A stretch of DNA of 64,000 nucleotides. Origin: Betaproteobacteria bacterium (GTDB lineage Bacteria > Pseudomonadota > Gammaproteobacteria > Burkholderiales > Rhodocyclaceae). Positions within the stretch are counted from its first letter, which is position 1. Each line of letters opens with the position of its first letter. Position numbers and translations under genes: made by a program. Shown in pieces: positions 33,625 to 44,227 of the stretch. The notes under the pieces are model-generated. The model saw only the letters and a list, made by a program, of their open reading frames with translations. It was not told the origin of the DNA and made no database searches. The stretch is from NCBI GenBank assembly GCA_020621405.1, contig JAHRYN010000002.1, positions 354,484-418,483 of the forward strand, in the 5' to 3' direction.

Positions 33625-36404
33625 CATCACCCAGCTCCCTTTTTAATGACTCAGCCAAGCCATCCGGCCCGGTGGAATGTTTGGGCCAGACGTTCCCGAG
33701 CGAGGACGCGCGCCGCGAGCATTTCCTGAAATTGCTGGCTGACAAACTCAAAGATCCGGCATTCCGCAAAATCGAAGGCTTCCCGCAAGGGACGGACGAG
33801 GCCATCTTGGCGATGTCAGACCCACCGTACTACACCGCGTGTCCGAATCCCTTCCTCGAAGACTTCGTGCGCCACTATGGCAAGCCATACGACCCGAGCG
33901 TGAAATACAGTCGCGAGCCGCAGACCATTGACGTGTCGGTAGGCAAGACGGACCCGCTCTACAAGGCGCACTCGTATCACACCAAGGTGCCGCACTTGGC
34001 CATCGTGCCATCCATCCTGCACTACACGGAACCGGGCGACATCGTGCTGGACGGTTTCGGTGGCTCGGGCATGACAGGTGTTGCGGCGCAGTGGTGCGGA
34101 TCAGCGCCTGCTGCGTACCGTCACGAAGTGGAGATGGAATGGAAGAAGCAAGGCAAGGCCGCGCCCAAGTGGGGCTCGCGCCGAGCCATCCTCAACGACC
34201 TGTCGCCTGCCGCGACCTTCATCGCAGCGAACTACAACCTGCCGTTTGACGTCGAGGCCTTCGCAAAGGCGGGAAAGAAGCTGCTTAAGGACGTCCAGCA
34301 AGAGCTTGGCTGGATGTACGAGACGACGGACAAAGATGGAAAGACGAAAGGACGCGTCGAGTACACCGTCTGGAGTGAGATTTTCACCTGCCCACATTGC
34401 GCAGGTGAGATCAACTTTCTTGATGAGGCCCTTGACGATGACAGCAAGCAGGTAAGAGGTACGTTTCCGTGCCCACACTGTGGCGCGGATCTGAACAAGG
34501 ACAACCTCGATCGAGTAATGGAATCGCGGGTCGACCCCGCCACCGGCCTGCCGTGGAAGCGCGTCAAGTTCCGACCATCAATCATCTTTTATGACGTGGG
34601 CGGACAACGGCGTCAGAAGGTCCCCGATCAATTTGATCTTGCCGTGCTCGACCGCATAGAAGCGCTGCCATTCCCGAACGGTCTTCCGACAACCAGATTT
34701 CCGATCGAGCAGATGTACCACGGCTCGCGAATTCAGCCAAAAGGGTTCGAGTGCATCCACCACTTCTTTCTGCCACGCTCTGCCCATGCAATGGCGGCGC
34801 TTTGGAGGAAGGCAGAGGCCGAGCCTGATGCACGCACACGGCAAATGCTCATCTTCTTCGTCGAGCAGGCGCTTTGGACTGCGTCACTGCTGAACCGGTA
34901 TAGGCCGACCGGATTCTCACAGGTAAACCAGTACCTCACAGGCGTGTACTACGTCGCATCGCAACATGCCGAATGCAGCCCCTGGTACATCCTTGAAGGA
35001 AAGCTTGGGCGCCTCGCAAAAACGTTCCAGGCCTTTAAAACCGAATCCGGCCGGGCAGCAGTTACGACCGGTACCGCTGCACGAATCCCAACACTAGATT
35101 CATCGATTGACTACATCTTCACCGATCCACCTTTTGGCGAAAACATTTACTACGCCGACCTCAACTTCCTTGTCGAGTCCTGGCATCACGTAACGACGGA
35201 CGCGATGCCTGAAGCGATCGTCGACAAGTTCAAAAAGAAGGCGCTTCCGGAGTACCAGCACCTGATGCAGCGCTGCTTCGCGGAGTACTACCGTGTATTG
35301 AAGCCTGGTCGTTGGATGACCGTGGTTTTCTCCAACAGCAAGGCGGCGGTCTGGAACGCAATCCAAGTCGCATTGCAGCAAGCGGGCTTTGTTGTGGCAG
35401 AGGTTACGGCACTCGACAAGGTGCAAGGCAGCTACCGTCAGGTCACTTCCACCACAGCGGTGAAGCAGGATTTGGTGATTTCGGCCTACAAGCCCAACGG
35501 TGGCCTTGAGGATCGATTCAATCAACATGGGCCGACGGTTGAATCAGCGTGGGATTTCGTACAGACACATTTGAAACAGTTGCCTGCCGTCAAAGTCACC
35601 GGAGGTGACTTCCCTGAGTTGGTCAATATCGTTGAGCGCGATCCACGCCGCATTTACGACCGTATGGCGTCTTGGTTTATTCGTCACGGCGTAATGGTGC
35701 CGCTTTCCACGCCAGAGTTTTTGGCTGAACTGCCGCAGCGCTTTGCCGAGCGCGACGGCATGTACTTTTTGCCCGACCAAGCCGTGGAGTACGACAAGAA
35801 GCGCCAGCAGATTCCCCAGGTGCGCGCGATGGAGCTGTTTGTGTCGGATGAGCGCAGTGCGATCGATTGGCTCAGCAATTTCTTGAAGCGCAAACCGTCT
35901 ACCTATCCTGAAATCCACACGGAATACATTCCGATCGTTGGAGCCGCGAAGAAGAAAGGCGAAGTGATCCCTGAGCTGGCCCAGTTGCTTGAAAGCAACT
36001 TCATTCAGTACGACGGTTCCGGGGAAGTGCCCAGCCAGATCCATAGTCTGCTATCTACAAACTTCAAGGATCTGCGCGGATTGGAAAAAGACGATCCGCG
36101 CTTGATCGCCAAGGCGAAAGATCGCTGGTATGTGCCCGACCCGAATAAGGCGCAGGACCTGGAGAAGAAGCGCGAGAAGGCGCTGCTCAAGGAGTTCGAG
36201 GCCTACAAGGCCTTCACCGGTCGCAAGATCAAGGAGTCGCGTCTGGAAGTGCTGCGAGCTGGTTTCCGGGCGGCTTGGGCAGCCAAGGAGTACCAGACCA
36301 TCATCAACATCGCCAACAAACTGCCAGAGGAAACGCTACAGGAAGACGAAAAGCTGCTCACCCTGTATGACATGGCTTTGACCCGCACCGAGGACGGGCT
36401 CTGA
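33621..36404 (+). CDS. pglX: BREX-3 DNA methyltransferase PglXI
   Basis: A 927-residue DUF1156-type methylase. Motif IV comes before motif I: MSDPPYYTACPNP (about 65-77), then VLDGFGGSGMTGVAA (about 143-157), with a second catalytic-like IFTDPPFGENIYYADL near 497. Two CPHC fingers (near 257 and 283) flank the target-recognition region. PglX methylates host DNA (adenine in studied systems), marking self. The middle (34.3-35.5 kb) has looser codon use than the ends, as in recombining recognition domains. Confidence 0.88.
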   Translation: MTSPSSLFNDSAKPSGPVECLGQTFPSEDARREHFLKLLADKLKDPAFRKIEGFPQGTDEAILAMSDPPYYTACPNPFLEDFVRHYGKPYDPSVKYSREPQTIDVSVGKTDPLYKAHSYHTKVPHLAIVPSILHYTEPGDIVLDGFGGSGMTGVAAQWCGSAPAAYRHEVEMEWKKQGKAAPKWGSRRAILNDLSPAATFIAANYNLPFDVEAFAKAGKKLLKDVQQELGWMYETTDKDGKTKGRVEYTVWSEIFTCPHCAGEINFLDEALDDDSKQVRGTFPCPHCGADLNKDNLDRVMESRVDPATGLPWKRVKFRPSIIFYDVGGQRRQKVPDQFDLAVLDRIEALPFPNGLPTTRFPIEQMYHGSRIQPKGFECIHHFFLPRSAHAMAALWRKAEAEPDARTRQMLIFFVEQALWTASLLNRYRPTGFSQVNQYLTGVYYVASQHAECSPWYILEGKLGRLAKTFQAFKTESGRAAVTTGTAARIPTLDSSIDYIFTDPPFGENIYYADLNFLVESWHHVTTDAMPEAIVDKFKKKALPEYQHLMQRCFAEYYRVLKPGRWMTVVFSNSKAAVWNAIQVALQQAGFVVAEVTALDKVQGSYRQVTSTTAVKQDLVISAYKPNGGLEDRFNQHGPTVESAWDFVQTHLKQLPAVKVTGGDFPELVNIVERDPRRIYDRMASWFIRHGVMVPLSTPEFLAELPQRFAERDGMYFLPDQAVEYDKKRQQIPQVRAMELFVSDERSAIDWLSNFLKRKPSTYPEIHTEYIPIVGAAKKKGEVIPELAQLLESNFIQYDGSGEVPSQIHSLLSTNFKDLRGLEKDDPRLIAKAKDRWYVPDPNKAQDLEKKREKALLKEFEAYKAFTGRKIKESRLEVLRAGFRAAWAAKEYQTIINIANKLPEETLQEDEKLLTLYDMALTRTEDGL

Positions 36405-36406
36405 GC

Positions 36407-39250
36407 GTGGCAGGCGGCGGCTTCAATGTTGGCGATTGGTGCTGGCTGACGCGGCAGGCTGCGTCGTGCCGGGTCATCGACCGGCAAGAAGTATGGGGCG
36501 AGAGTACCTACCGCGTTTGGCTGCCCGCCAAGGATGCGGTGGTGCGGGCGCGTGCCGCAGACCTTGCGTCGCTCGAGAGTGTTCGCCCCACGGTAGAGGA
36601 AATCCTGCACACCACAGCGGCGGCCAAGCTGCTGGATGCGCTGGAAGACAACCTTTTGCTCGCGCCCATCCAGTCCAGCGTGGTGCCGCTGCCGCACCAG
36701 TTGTACGCACTGAATCGCGCCATCAGCCGCGACCGCATTCGCTATTTGTTTGCTGATGAGGTGGGCTTGGGCAAAACCATCGAAGCCGGGCTGGTGCTAC
36801 GCGAATTGAAGCTGCGGGGCCGGGTGAAGCGCGTGCTGGTGGTCGCACCCAAGGGACTGGTGCGCCAGTGGCAGGCTGAAATGCGTTTGCACTTCGGTGA
36901 GCATCTGCAGTTCATCGAGCCTTCGGAGTTGGCGGCGTTTCGCCAATGGCGCAGTGGTAACCAGGGGGATGAAGACAACCTGTGGCGCATGCACGACCAG
37001 GTGATCTGCTCTCTCGATTCGGTCAAACCAATGGAGAGTCGGCGTGGCTGGAGTCTGGAACAACTCAACAACTACAACCGCGAGCGCTTTGAAGACCTGA
37101 TCTCGGCATCCTGGGATCTGGTCATCATAGATGAAGCCCACCGAATGGGTGGCAGCACCGAACAGGTGGCGCGTTACAAGCTGGGGGCAGCGCTGGCCGA
37201 GGCGTCGCCCTATCTTCTGCTGCTGTCGGCTACACCGCACCAAGGCAAGACCGACCAGTTCCTGCGTTTGATGCAGCTTCTGGATCGCGAAGCCTTCCCG
37301 GACGAAAGCAGCGTGAATCGCGATCGCGTGCGTCCGTTTGTGATTCGCACCGAAAAGCGCTTGTCGATAAATGCCGATGGCCAACCCCTGTTCAAACCGC
37401 GTGTCACCCGGTTGCAAGCGGTGGCCTGGCAGGCGCGGCACAACGCACAGCAGCGCTTGTATGAAGCCGTGACCGACTACGTGCGCCACGGCTACAACCA
37501 GGCAATGGCTGCCAAGCAGCGCCACATCGGGTTCCTGATGATTCTGATGCAGCGCTTGGTAACGTCCAGCACGGCAGCCATACGCACCACACTCGAAAAA
37601 CGCATGGCGCTGCTGGAGGAGCCTCAGGCGCAACCCTCCTTGTTTGAGAACACCAGCGAGGAAGACTGGGCCGATCTGGACGGCCAGTCGCAAGTGGACT
37701 TGGCCATGCAGGCTACTGGCTGGGAGCTGGAAAAGTCTGAGGTGGAAATGCTGCTCGACCTGGCCCGCGAGACCGAGGCTTCGGGCACCGATGCCAAGGC
37801 AGAAGCCTTGCTGGAGCTGATCTACAAGCTGCAGCAGGAAGAAAACGACCCGGCACTGAAGGTCTTGATCTTCACGGAGTTTGTGCCGACCCAGGCAATG
37901 CTGGCCAATTACCTGGAGAGCCGTGGCTTCTCGGTAGCCACCCTCAACGGCGGCATGGATCTGGATGCCCGCACCAAGGCACAAAAGGCGTTCTCTCAGG
38001 ATGTGCGCGTGCTGATCTCAACGGATGCTGGCGGCGAAGGTTTGAACCTGCAGTTCTGCCACATCATCATCAACTTCGACATGCCGTGGAACCCGATGCG
38101 CATTGAGCAGCGCATTGGCCGTGTCGACCGTATTGGCCAGCGGCATGTGGTGCGCGCCATCAACTTTGTGCTGGAAGACACCGTGGAGCACAGAGTGCGC
38201 CAGGTGCTGGAAGAAAAGCTGGAAGTGATCGCCCAGCAGTTCGGTGTGGACAAGGCGTCTGACGTGATGGACTCTGCGGAAGCAGAGCCTTTGTTCGAAG
38301 AACTGTTCGTGCACGGTTTGCAGAACCCGGCTTCGATCGAGCAGGAATGCGATGCGGTGGTTTCGCAGTTGCGCGAAACCTTGGCTGAGTCGAAGAAAAG
38401 CAGCGAGTTGCTGTCGGACGCGCACTCGCTGGAAGCAGACGATGCCCGCAAGTGGCGCGACCACCCCGCCCAGTTCTGGCTGGAACGGGCCATCACCTCG
38501 GGCTTGGCCGCACGCGGCGGCGCGGCGACCAAAGTGGGCAAGGCGTGGCATGTGACGTGGGCGGATGGGAGCGAAGCCGCACAGGTGTGCTTTGACGCGC
38601 GCACCGCTGATGAGAACCCAGAGATCGAGTGGGTGACGCTGGAAGACCCGCGCGCTCGCGCAGTGATCAGCGAACTACCTCGCTTTGTGGCGGGCCAACC
38701 CTTGCCAGTGATCCGGGTAACGGGCCTGCCTGACTCTGTGAGTGGCGTCTGGTCACTGTGGGAAATCAGCCTGTCTGCAGAAGGCTTGAACCGCAAACGC
38801 TACTTGCCCGTTTTCACCAACGAAGAGGGGCGCGCCTTTGTGCCGACGGCCAAACGCGTGTGGGATTTGCTGCTGACTGAAACGGTGGCTGTGCACGGGG
38901 TTAGCGGCACAGCAGATGCAGTGAAGTGGTTTGGCGCGGCACTGACGGCGGCAAAAGCCCAAGGCGAACGGATCTTTACCGAGTTGCTGGATGCGCATCG
39001 GGCCCGACTGCAAGAAGAGCGGGAGCGTGCTGACTATGCCTTTGAAGCAAGGCAACAGGCGATCGGCCGCATCGGACTGCCTGCTGTGCGCGAGCATCGC
39101 CGCAAACGCCTGCAACAAGAACACGACGCCAGATTGGCTGCGTTGGCAGAAGCTGCGGCCAGCGTCCCAGATCTGAATGCGGTCATGATGGTACGCGTCT
39201 CCGCCGAGGTGCAACCCGGTGGGAGCGTGAGGGAGACACAAAGTACATGA
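36407..39250 (+). CDS. brxHII: BREX-3 SNF2/RapA-like helicase BrxHII
   Basis: A 947-residue GTG-start helicase with FADEVGLGKTIEAGLVL (motif I, about 118-134), VIIDEAHRMGG (motif II), LSATPHQGKTDQF (motif III), and ISTDAGGEGLNLQ and RIEQRIGRVDRIGQ (motifs V and VI). This is the SNF2/RapA-like class that defines BrxHII in type 3 BREX. A long charged C-terminal part follows. It overlaps pglZ by ATGA. Confidence 0.88.
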   Translation: MAGGGFNVGDWCWLTRQAASCRVIDRQEVWGESTYRVWLPAKDAVVRARAADLASLESVRPTVEEILHTTAAAKLLDALEDNLLLAPIQSSVVPLPHQLYALNRAISRDRIRYLFADEVGLGKTIEAGLVLRELKLRGRVKRVLVVAPKGLVRQWQAEMRLHFGEHLQFIEPSELAAFRQWRSGNQGDEDNLWRMHDQVICSLDSVKPMESRRGWSLEQLNNYNRERFEDLISASWDLVIIDEAHRMGGSTEQVARYKLGAALAEASPYLLLLSATPHQGKTDQFLRLMQLLDREAFPDESSVNRDRVRPFVIRTEKRLSINADGQPLFKPRVTRLQAVAWQARHNAQQRLYEAVTDYVRHGYNQAMAAKQRHIGFLMILMQRLVTSSTAAIRTTLEKRMALLEEPQAQPSLFENTSEEDWADLDGQSQVDLAMQATGWELEKSEVEMLLDLARETEASGTDAKAEALLELIYKLQQEENDPALKVLIFTEFVPTQAMLANYLESRGFSVATLNGGMDLDARTKAQKAFSQDVRVLISTDAGGEGLNLQFCHIIINFDMPWNPMRIEQRIGRVDRIGQRHVVRAINFVLEDTVEHRVRQVLEEKLEVIAQQFGVDKASDVMDSAEAEPLFEELFVHGLQNPASIEQECDAVVSQLRETLAESKKSSELLSDAHSLEADDARKWRDHPAQFWLERAITSGLAARGGAATKVGKAWHVTWADGSEAAQVCFDARTADENPEIEWVTLEDPRARAVISELPRFVAGQPLPVIRVTGLPDSVSGVWSLWEISLSAEGLNRKRYLPVFTNEEGRAFVPTAKRVWDLLLTETVAVHGVSGTADAVKWFGAALTAAKAQGERIFTELLDAHRARLQEERERADYAFEARQQAIGRIGLPAVREHRRKRLQQEHDARLAALAEAAASVPDLNAVMMVRVSAEVQPGGSVRETQST

Positions 39251-41268
39251 GCCAGTGGATTGAACGAATTCTCAGCCGCTTTACCGCTGATCTCGATCGG
39301 CTGTGGGTGGCTTGCGATCCGGACGACGTCTTGCTGGACGAGCGTTTGCTTACCGAGCTGCGCAGCCGTGGCTTCGAGGTCATGCTGTACGAAGACCCGT
39401 TCGTGTTCCGCGCCGAGTTTGAAGAGCGTTATCGAACGGCATGGGATCGTGGCGAGCCGGGTTCGACACCCGCTGTGGTCGTGCACTGGCGCGGCGCTGA
39501 CCCCAATGAACTGCCTTGGGACATTGGACACTATGGGCGTGTCGTGAGTCTGGGCTTGGCGCAGTTGTTTCCGCGCTTGGCCTACAACGTGGTCAAGCAG
39601 CTTGAGCCTGAGCACTTTGCCGCCTTGCTGGAGGCGCACGACAGCGAGTTGCAAGGTGTGCGCGGTGAAAACGAGTCTAAAGACTTTATCTTGGAGCGGA
39701 TCTACCAGCTGGCACCCCGCTCCAGCATCCGCACGGAGAGCGATTTCTGGCGTGATGTGTTGCGCATGCACTTTGCCAATCGTGCGCTGCCCCATGTATT
39801 TGCCGAGCACGCTGCCAGCATCATCCAGAGCAAGGGGTTGCTGACAGGTCTTCCTGTGGCGACGTGGCTGTCCTCGAAGAGTGCGTTGCTGCGCGTGGTC
39901 CAAGATGCATGGCATCGCTACTTGGCGAATCTGGGCATGGAAGGCTCGCGCATTGGCGAACCACCGCCACCCGATTACGTGGCCAAGGTCGACATTCCCT
40001 TTGCGCACTCCGATGTGCAGTCCATCGTTGATTCGATGTTCTTGAATGGCTCCTTGCACCCGCTGGCTGTTGAGCTTGTGCCAGCAGGGGCACCAGGCTG
40101 GATCAAGGCCGGGATTGTTCAGGACCCACAGGCACGCAACGCTTTCGTGAAAAAAGGGATTGCCAAGCTGATTGAGGCGATCCCGGGCGCGACAGCCACA
40201 CACAAAGCCTGGAGTGAATTCGCCAAGCAGTACGGCGAAATCCTCGCGCGCGTGCACGATCTGGGCAATGCCCATGGCACGGAAGCCATGGAGGACGTTC
40301 ATGCGCTCGTGAAGACGCTGCAGGAGCAGTCTGATGAGCAGATACAGGCGTGGGTGGCGGCCAAGCACTATGCGGATCTGAGCACGCTGTCGTTCCACAA
40401 CGGGCCGGTGATGGTGCATCGCATCCCCGACTATCTGAGTTCTCGGCGGAAAGCGATCGGAGCCGACAAGATCGCTCTGTTGGTTTTCGACGGTTTGGCC
40501 TTGGATCAGTGGGTACAGATTCGGGAGCGGTTGGTCGAGGCAACGAAGCGCTTTGCGTTTGATGAAGGTACATCCTTCGCGTGGCTCCCCACTGTGACTT
40601 CGGTATCACGGCAGGCCATGTTCTCTGGCCGTAAACCGCGCGAATTCGAAGAATCGATCGGCCATACCAACAAAGAAGAGTACCTGTGGAAGGCCTATTG
40701 GCAGGAGCAAGGCATCAAGCCGGGCGAGATCTTCTACCAACGCTCTTTGCGGCAGGTTGAACAACTGGATGCCTTGCAAGCGGCGTTGGACGACCGTAGG
40801 CCCAAGGTGGTCGGGTTAGTGGTCGACGAGGTGGATGACCGGCTGCACAAAGAGCGATCCAAACAAGATGTGGCCTTGTGGATCGCGAACTGGCTGAAAA
40901 CCGGCTTCGTCGATCGCTTGTTTGCGTTGCTGCTCGACAGAGGCTTTCACATCTATCTGACAGCGGATCACGGCAACGTCGAAGCTGTTGGCATGGGGCG
41001 TCCGTCCGAAGGGGATGTTCCAGAAGCCCGTGGAGAACGGGTGCGCGTGTATCGCAGTGAATCGTTGTTGGCGAAATCCGCAGCGGCGAATACCAACTCA
41101 GTGCAGTTGGACATCGCTGGACTACCGGCGGGCTATATGCCTCTATTCGCAGGTGGCCGAACGGCTTTTGTTCCTGATGGCGAGCAGGTGGTCGTCCACG
41201 GTGGCATCTCGGTTGAAGAGCTGATCGTGCCGTTTGTGCAAGTTAAATATGTGATTGGAAACGAATGA
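39247..41268 (+). CDS. pglZ: BREX-3 phosphatase-like PglZ
   Basis: A 673-residue protein of the alkaline-phosphatase superfamily. Metal-site motifs are LLVFDGLALDQW (about 411-422) and TADHGN (about 572-577). PglZ is universal to BREX and a metal-dependent phosphodiesterase or phosphatase fold. Start overlaps the helicase stop; stop overlaps the BrxA-like start. Confidence 0.88.
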   Translation: MSQWIERILSRFTADLDRLWVACDPDDVLLDERLLTELRSRGFEVMLYEDPFVFRAEFEERYRTAWDRGEPGSTPAVVVHWRGADPNELPWDIGHYGRVVSLGLAQLFPRLAYNVVKQLEPEHFAALLEAHDSELQGVRGENESKDFILERIYQLAPRSSIRTESDFWRDVLRMHFANRALPHVFAEHAASIIQSKGLLTGLPVATWLSSKSALLRVVQDAWHRYLANLGMEGSRIGEPPPPDYVAKVDIPFAHSDVQSIVDSMFLNGSLHPLAVELVPAGAPGWIKAGIVQDPQARNAFVKKGIAKLIEAIPGATATHKAWSEFAKQYGEILARVHDLGNAHGTEAMEDVHALVKTLQEQSDEQIQAWVAAKHYADLSTLSFHNGPVMVHRIPDYLSSRRKAIGADKIALLVFDGLALDQWVQIRERLVEATKRFAFDEGTSFAWLPTVTSVSRQAMFSGRKPREFEESIGHTNKEEYLWKAYWQEQGIKPGEIFYQRSLRQVEQLDALQAALDDRRPKVVGLVVDEVDDRLHKERSKQDVALWIANWLKTGFVDRLFALLLDRGFHIYLTADHGNVEAVGMGRPSEGDVPEARGERVRVYRSESLLAKSAAANTNSVQLDIAGLPAGYMPLFAGGRTAFVPDGEQVVVHGGISVEELIVPFVQVKYVIGNE

Positions 41269-41987
41269 ATACATCAGCCCCTCAGATTGGGTTCGATCGG
41301 TTCATTCAGCTTGATTGGGCGGCTGCGGCACTGCGGGTTCGTGCGGGTACAGCTGGGCTAGATGATCTGAATGCACTGCTCGACGCAGCCGAACTTGGCG
41401 TGGAAGCCAAGAAAAAAACACGAACCGTCTTGAACCGGCTGTGGCTGGAGCCACGCGCCGAGTTGGTGGATTTCGCCGACCGGGCGGCGGCCCTCTACAA
41501 AAGCCAGCCGGACACGCCCATTCCAGCGCTGTGTTGGGGGGTGGCCGTGGCCTGCTACCCGTTTTTCGGGAAGGTGGCAGAGTTGGTCGGTCGCTTGTCA
41601 GCCATTCAAGACGATTGCGCTGCTGCGGAAGTGCATCGCCGCATGAGCGAGATCTACGGCGAACGCGAAGGCACGCGCCGCATGACCAATATGGTCATCC
41701 AGACACAAGCAAGCTGGGGCGCGGTCGAGCGAGTCGAGAAAGGCAAGCGCGTCATCCGCCTTGCACCGACACCTATCCACAGTGACGAACTCACCGTTTG
41801 GCTGATCGAGGCGGCTGTGCGCTACGTCGGCAAGCCCGTCTCGGTGAACAGCCTGCAATCGTTGTCAGTCCTCTTCCCGTTCAGCTTGACGAGGCCCTTG
41901 GCCTACTTGGTGTCGAATTGCCCGCACCTCGACATCCGGTCTGAGGGTCCGAATAACCAGTTCGTCGCATTGCGCAGCACTATCTGA
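41265..41987 (+). CDS. brxA: BrxA-like protein of BREX-3
   Basis: A 240-residue cytoplasmic protein with no enzyme motif. Segments such as WGVAVACYPFFGKVAELVGRL and RRMTNMVIQTQASWGAVE, and position directly after pglZ, fit the BrxA-like last gene of type 3 BREX. BrxA proteins bind DNA. I identify it mainly by context, and it may be a divergent or different small BREX protein. Confidence 0.6.
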   Translation: MNTSAPQIGFDRFIQLDWAAAALRVRAGTAGLDDLNALLDAAELGVEAKKKTRTVLNRLWLEPRAELVDFADRAAALYKSQPDTPIPALCWGVAVACYPFFGKVAELVGRLSAIQDDCAAAEVHRRMSEIYGEREGTRRMTNMVIQTQASWGAVERVEKGKRVIRLAPTPIHSDELTVWLIEAAVRYVGKPVSVNSLQSLSVLFPFSLTRPLAYLVSNCPHLDIRSEGPNNQFVALRSTI

Positions 41988-41995
41988 GGACATCC

Positions 41996-44227
41996 ATGAA
42001 CACAAAAACAGAGAACTCGAGCGCACAGGCGAGCTGGTTTGTTGGCGCAAGCTACGGGGGCACGGACGATCAGTTGCCACGCTTTCTGTCCGAGGGGATT
42101 TGGGAGAACGGCTACGAGGACAAGCATCTCGACGTGGTGCGATCGATGCGACCAGGAGATCAGATCGCCATCAAGTCGTCCTACACACGCAAGCATGGGC
42201 TGCCCTTTGACAGCCGTGGACAAGCAGTTTCGGTGATGGCGATCAAGGCAATTGGCACGATCACTGAGAACCTGAATGATGGCCAACGAGTCAAGGTTGA
42301 CTGGACAAAAATCGAACCGGTGCGTGAGTGGTACTTCTATACCCACCGGGGAACGGTGTGGCGCGTTCTGCCTGGTGAATGGATGACCGATGGTTTGATC
42401 GGCTTCGCCTTCCACAATAAGCCGCAGGACGTCGAGCGCTTCCGAAACGCGCCCTACTGGCGGGAGCGATTCGGGACGGTGGCACCCGACAAACATCGCT
42501 TCGGCTGGACAAAGTTCTATGAAGCAATCGCGGACAAGCTGCTCACCTATCGCGCCAACAGGGCAGCCCTTGTGGAGGGAATCCGGGAGATCTCCGTTCG
42601 CGTCGACGGACTCGGCCATCTGGCAGAGGACAAGTATGCAGACGGTACTACGGGCTTCGTGAAGGACATCTGCCCGTTCACGACGATGGGTCTGTTCAAT
42701 CGGGGCATCAAGGACTCCAACCGCAAGATCATCGCGACCGAGTTGGCCAAATTCCTGGGCGTCGACGAACCGGTTCCAGAGACGTTCGAAGGCATCCCGC
42801 TGCTGAACAACTTGAAGTCCTGGTACTTTCCATTCGAGATCAATCGCGCCACCGACCACATTGACGCGCTTTGGGGTGTCTTCGCAGCGGGCATCGCGTA
42901 CGCAGATACCGACGATGACCTTGCCCGCGAGGAGTTCGCCAAGGCTTTCGACAGCGCGAACGGTCGGCGAGGCGTTGCATGGAATCTGACGTTCGGCCTG
43001 TACTGGATCAGGCCTTGGGCGTTCCTGAGCCTTGATCACAACTCTCAGCTCTATGTCAGCAAGAAGCTCGGCGTGCCGATTGGTCTGCACGGCCCGAAGA
43101 GACGCTGCAATTCGGCAGACTACCTTGCCGTGATGGATGTATTGGAGCCGCGCTTCCAGGAGACTGCTTACCCGGTCCATTCCTATCCTGAGCTTTCGTT
43201 AGAAGCATGGATGTACAAGGCCCCTTCCGATGAGAAATCTCCAGTCGGCGAAGGCGACGGGGGGGACGCCGATGATGGCGACGATGCCTCTGAGGCAACT
43301 GCACCAGAGGACGTTCAAGTTGCCGTGCCGATCGTGCCGTACTCGATCGACGACATTCTCAAGGACGGATGCTTCCTTGAACGCAACGAGATCGATCGCC
43401 TCCTAGACCGCCTTCGTACCAAGAAGAACCTGATCCTTCAGGGGCCACCAGGCACCGGCAAGACGTGGCTTGCGAAGCGCCTGTCGTTTGCGCTGATGGG
43501 GCAGAAGGACGAAAGCAAGGTCCGCGCGGTGCAATTTCACCCCAACCTGTCCTACGAGGATTTCGTCAGAGGATGGCGGCCGACCGGCGAGGGGAAATTG
43601 TCGCTGGCTGACGGCGTATTCATGGAAGCGATCAAGGCAGCGTCGAAGAACCCCTCGTCGAAGTTCGTCGTGGTGATCGAGGAAATCAACCGTGGTAATC
43701 CGGCGCAGATCTTCGGCGAACTTCTGACGCTGCTAGAGGCAGGAAAGCGCACGCCCAACGAGGCACTGGAGCTGTGCTACCCGGATGCGGATGGAAAACG
43801 CCGCCCCGTTCACATACCGGAGAACCTTTACGTGGTCGGCACGATGAACATTGCCGACAGGTCGCTGGCCCTGGTCGATCTCGCGCTGCGTCGGCGTTTC
43901 GCCTTCGTGGGACTGGAACCAAGGCTTGGTACCGCGTGGCGGGATTGGGTGGTCAAGGAGTGCGCCGTCGATCCGGCTCTGGTCGCGGATATCGAGCACA
44001 GGATTGCTGAGCTGAATGACCAGATCGCGGCTGACGCTCGGCTTGGAAAGCAGTTCCGGATCGGCCATAGCTACGTGACGCCCGCCCATAGGCTGGAGGC
44101 CGGGGACACGAAAACGTGGTTCCAGCAGGTGGTCGAGACCGAGATCGGGCCACTGCTCGATGAATATTGGTTTGACGCTCCTGACGAAGCGCAGAAGGCG
44201 TGTGCACGACTGCTGCAGGGCTGGTGA
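41996..44227 (+). CDS. mcrB: McrB-like AAA+ ATPase with EVE-like N-terminal domain
   Basis: A 743-residue protein eight base pairs after the BrxA-like gene, with GAGG before its ATG. An EVE/PUA-like modified-base sensor is suggested at about residues 10-130 (SWFVGASYGGTDDQLPRFL, IGTITENLNDG). A central region and acidic linker follow, then an AAA+ domain: LQGPPGTGKTW (480), FVVVIEEINRGN (about 562) and the McrB-specific GTMNIADRS (617). McrB binds modified DNA and loads the McrC nuclease. The N-terminal sensor sets the recognised base, which is unknown. Confidence 0.85.
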   Translation: MNTKTENSSAQASWFVGASYGGTDDQLPRFLSEGIWENGYEDKHLDVVRSMRPGDQIAIKSSYTRKHGLPFDSRGQAVSVMAIKAIGTITENLNDGQRVKVDWTKIEPVREWYFYTHRGTVWRVLPGEWMTDGLIGFAFHNKPQDVERFRNAPYWRERFGTVAPDKHRFGWTKFYEAIADKLLTYRANRAALVEGIREISVRVDGLGHLAEDKYADGTTGFVKDICPFTTMGLFNRGIKDSNRKIIATELAKFLGVDEPVPETFEGIPLLNNLKSWYFPFEINRATDHIDALWGVFAAGIAYADTDDDLAREEFAKAFDSANGRRGVAWNLTFGLYWIRPWAFLSLDHNSQLYVSKKLGVPIGLHGPKRRCNSADYLAVMDVLEPRFQETAYPVHSYPELSLEAWMYKAPSDEKSPVGEGDGGDADDGDDASEATAPEDVQVAVPIVPYSIDDILKDGCFLERNEIDRLLDRLRTKKNLILQGPPGTGKTWLAKRLSFALMGQKDESKVRAVQFHPNLSYEDFVRGWRPTGEGKLSLADGVFMEAIKAASKNPSSKFVVVIEEINRGNPAQIFGELLTLLEAGKRTPNEALELCYPDADGKRRPVHIPENLYVVGTMNIADRSLALVDLALRRRFAFVGLEPRLGTAWRDWVVKECAVDPALVADIEHRIAELNDQIAADARLGKQFRIGHSYVTPAHRLEAGDTKTWFQQVVETEIGPLLDEYWFDAPDEAQKACARLLQGW

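Noticed and set aside
36797..37984. A 395-residue minus-strand frame
   Set aside because: It is antisense to the helicase motifs of BrxHII.
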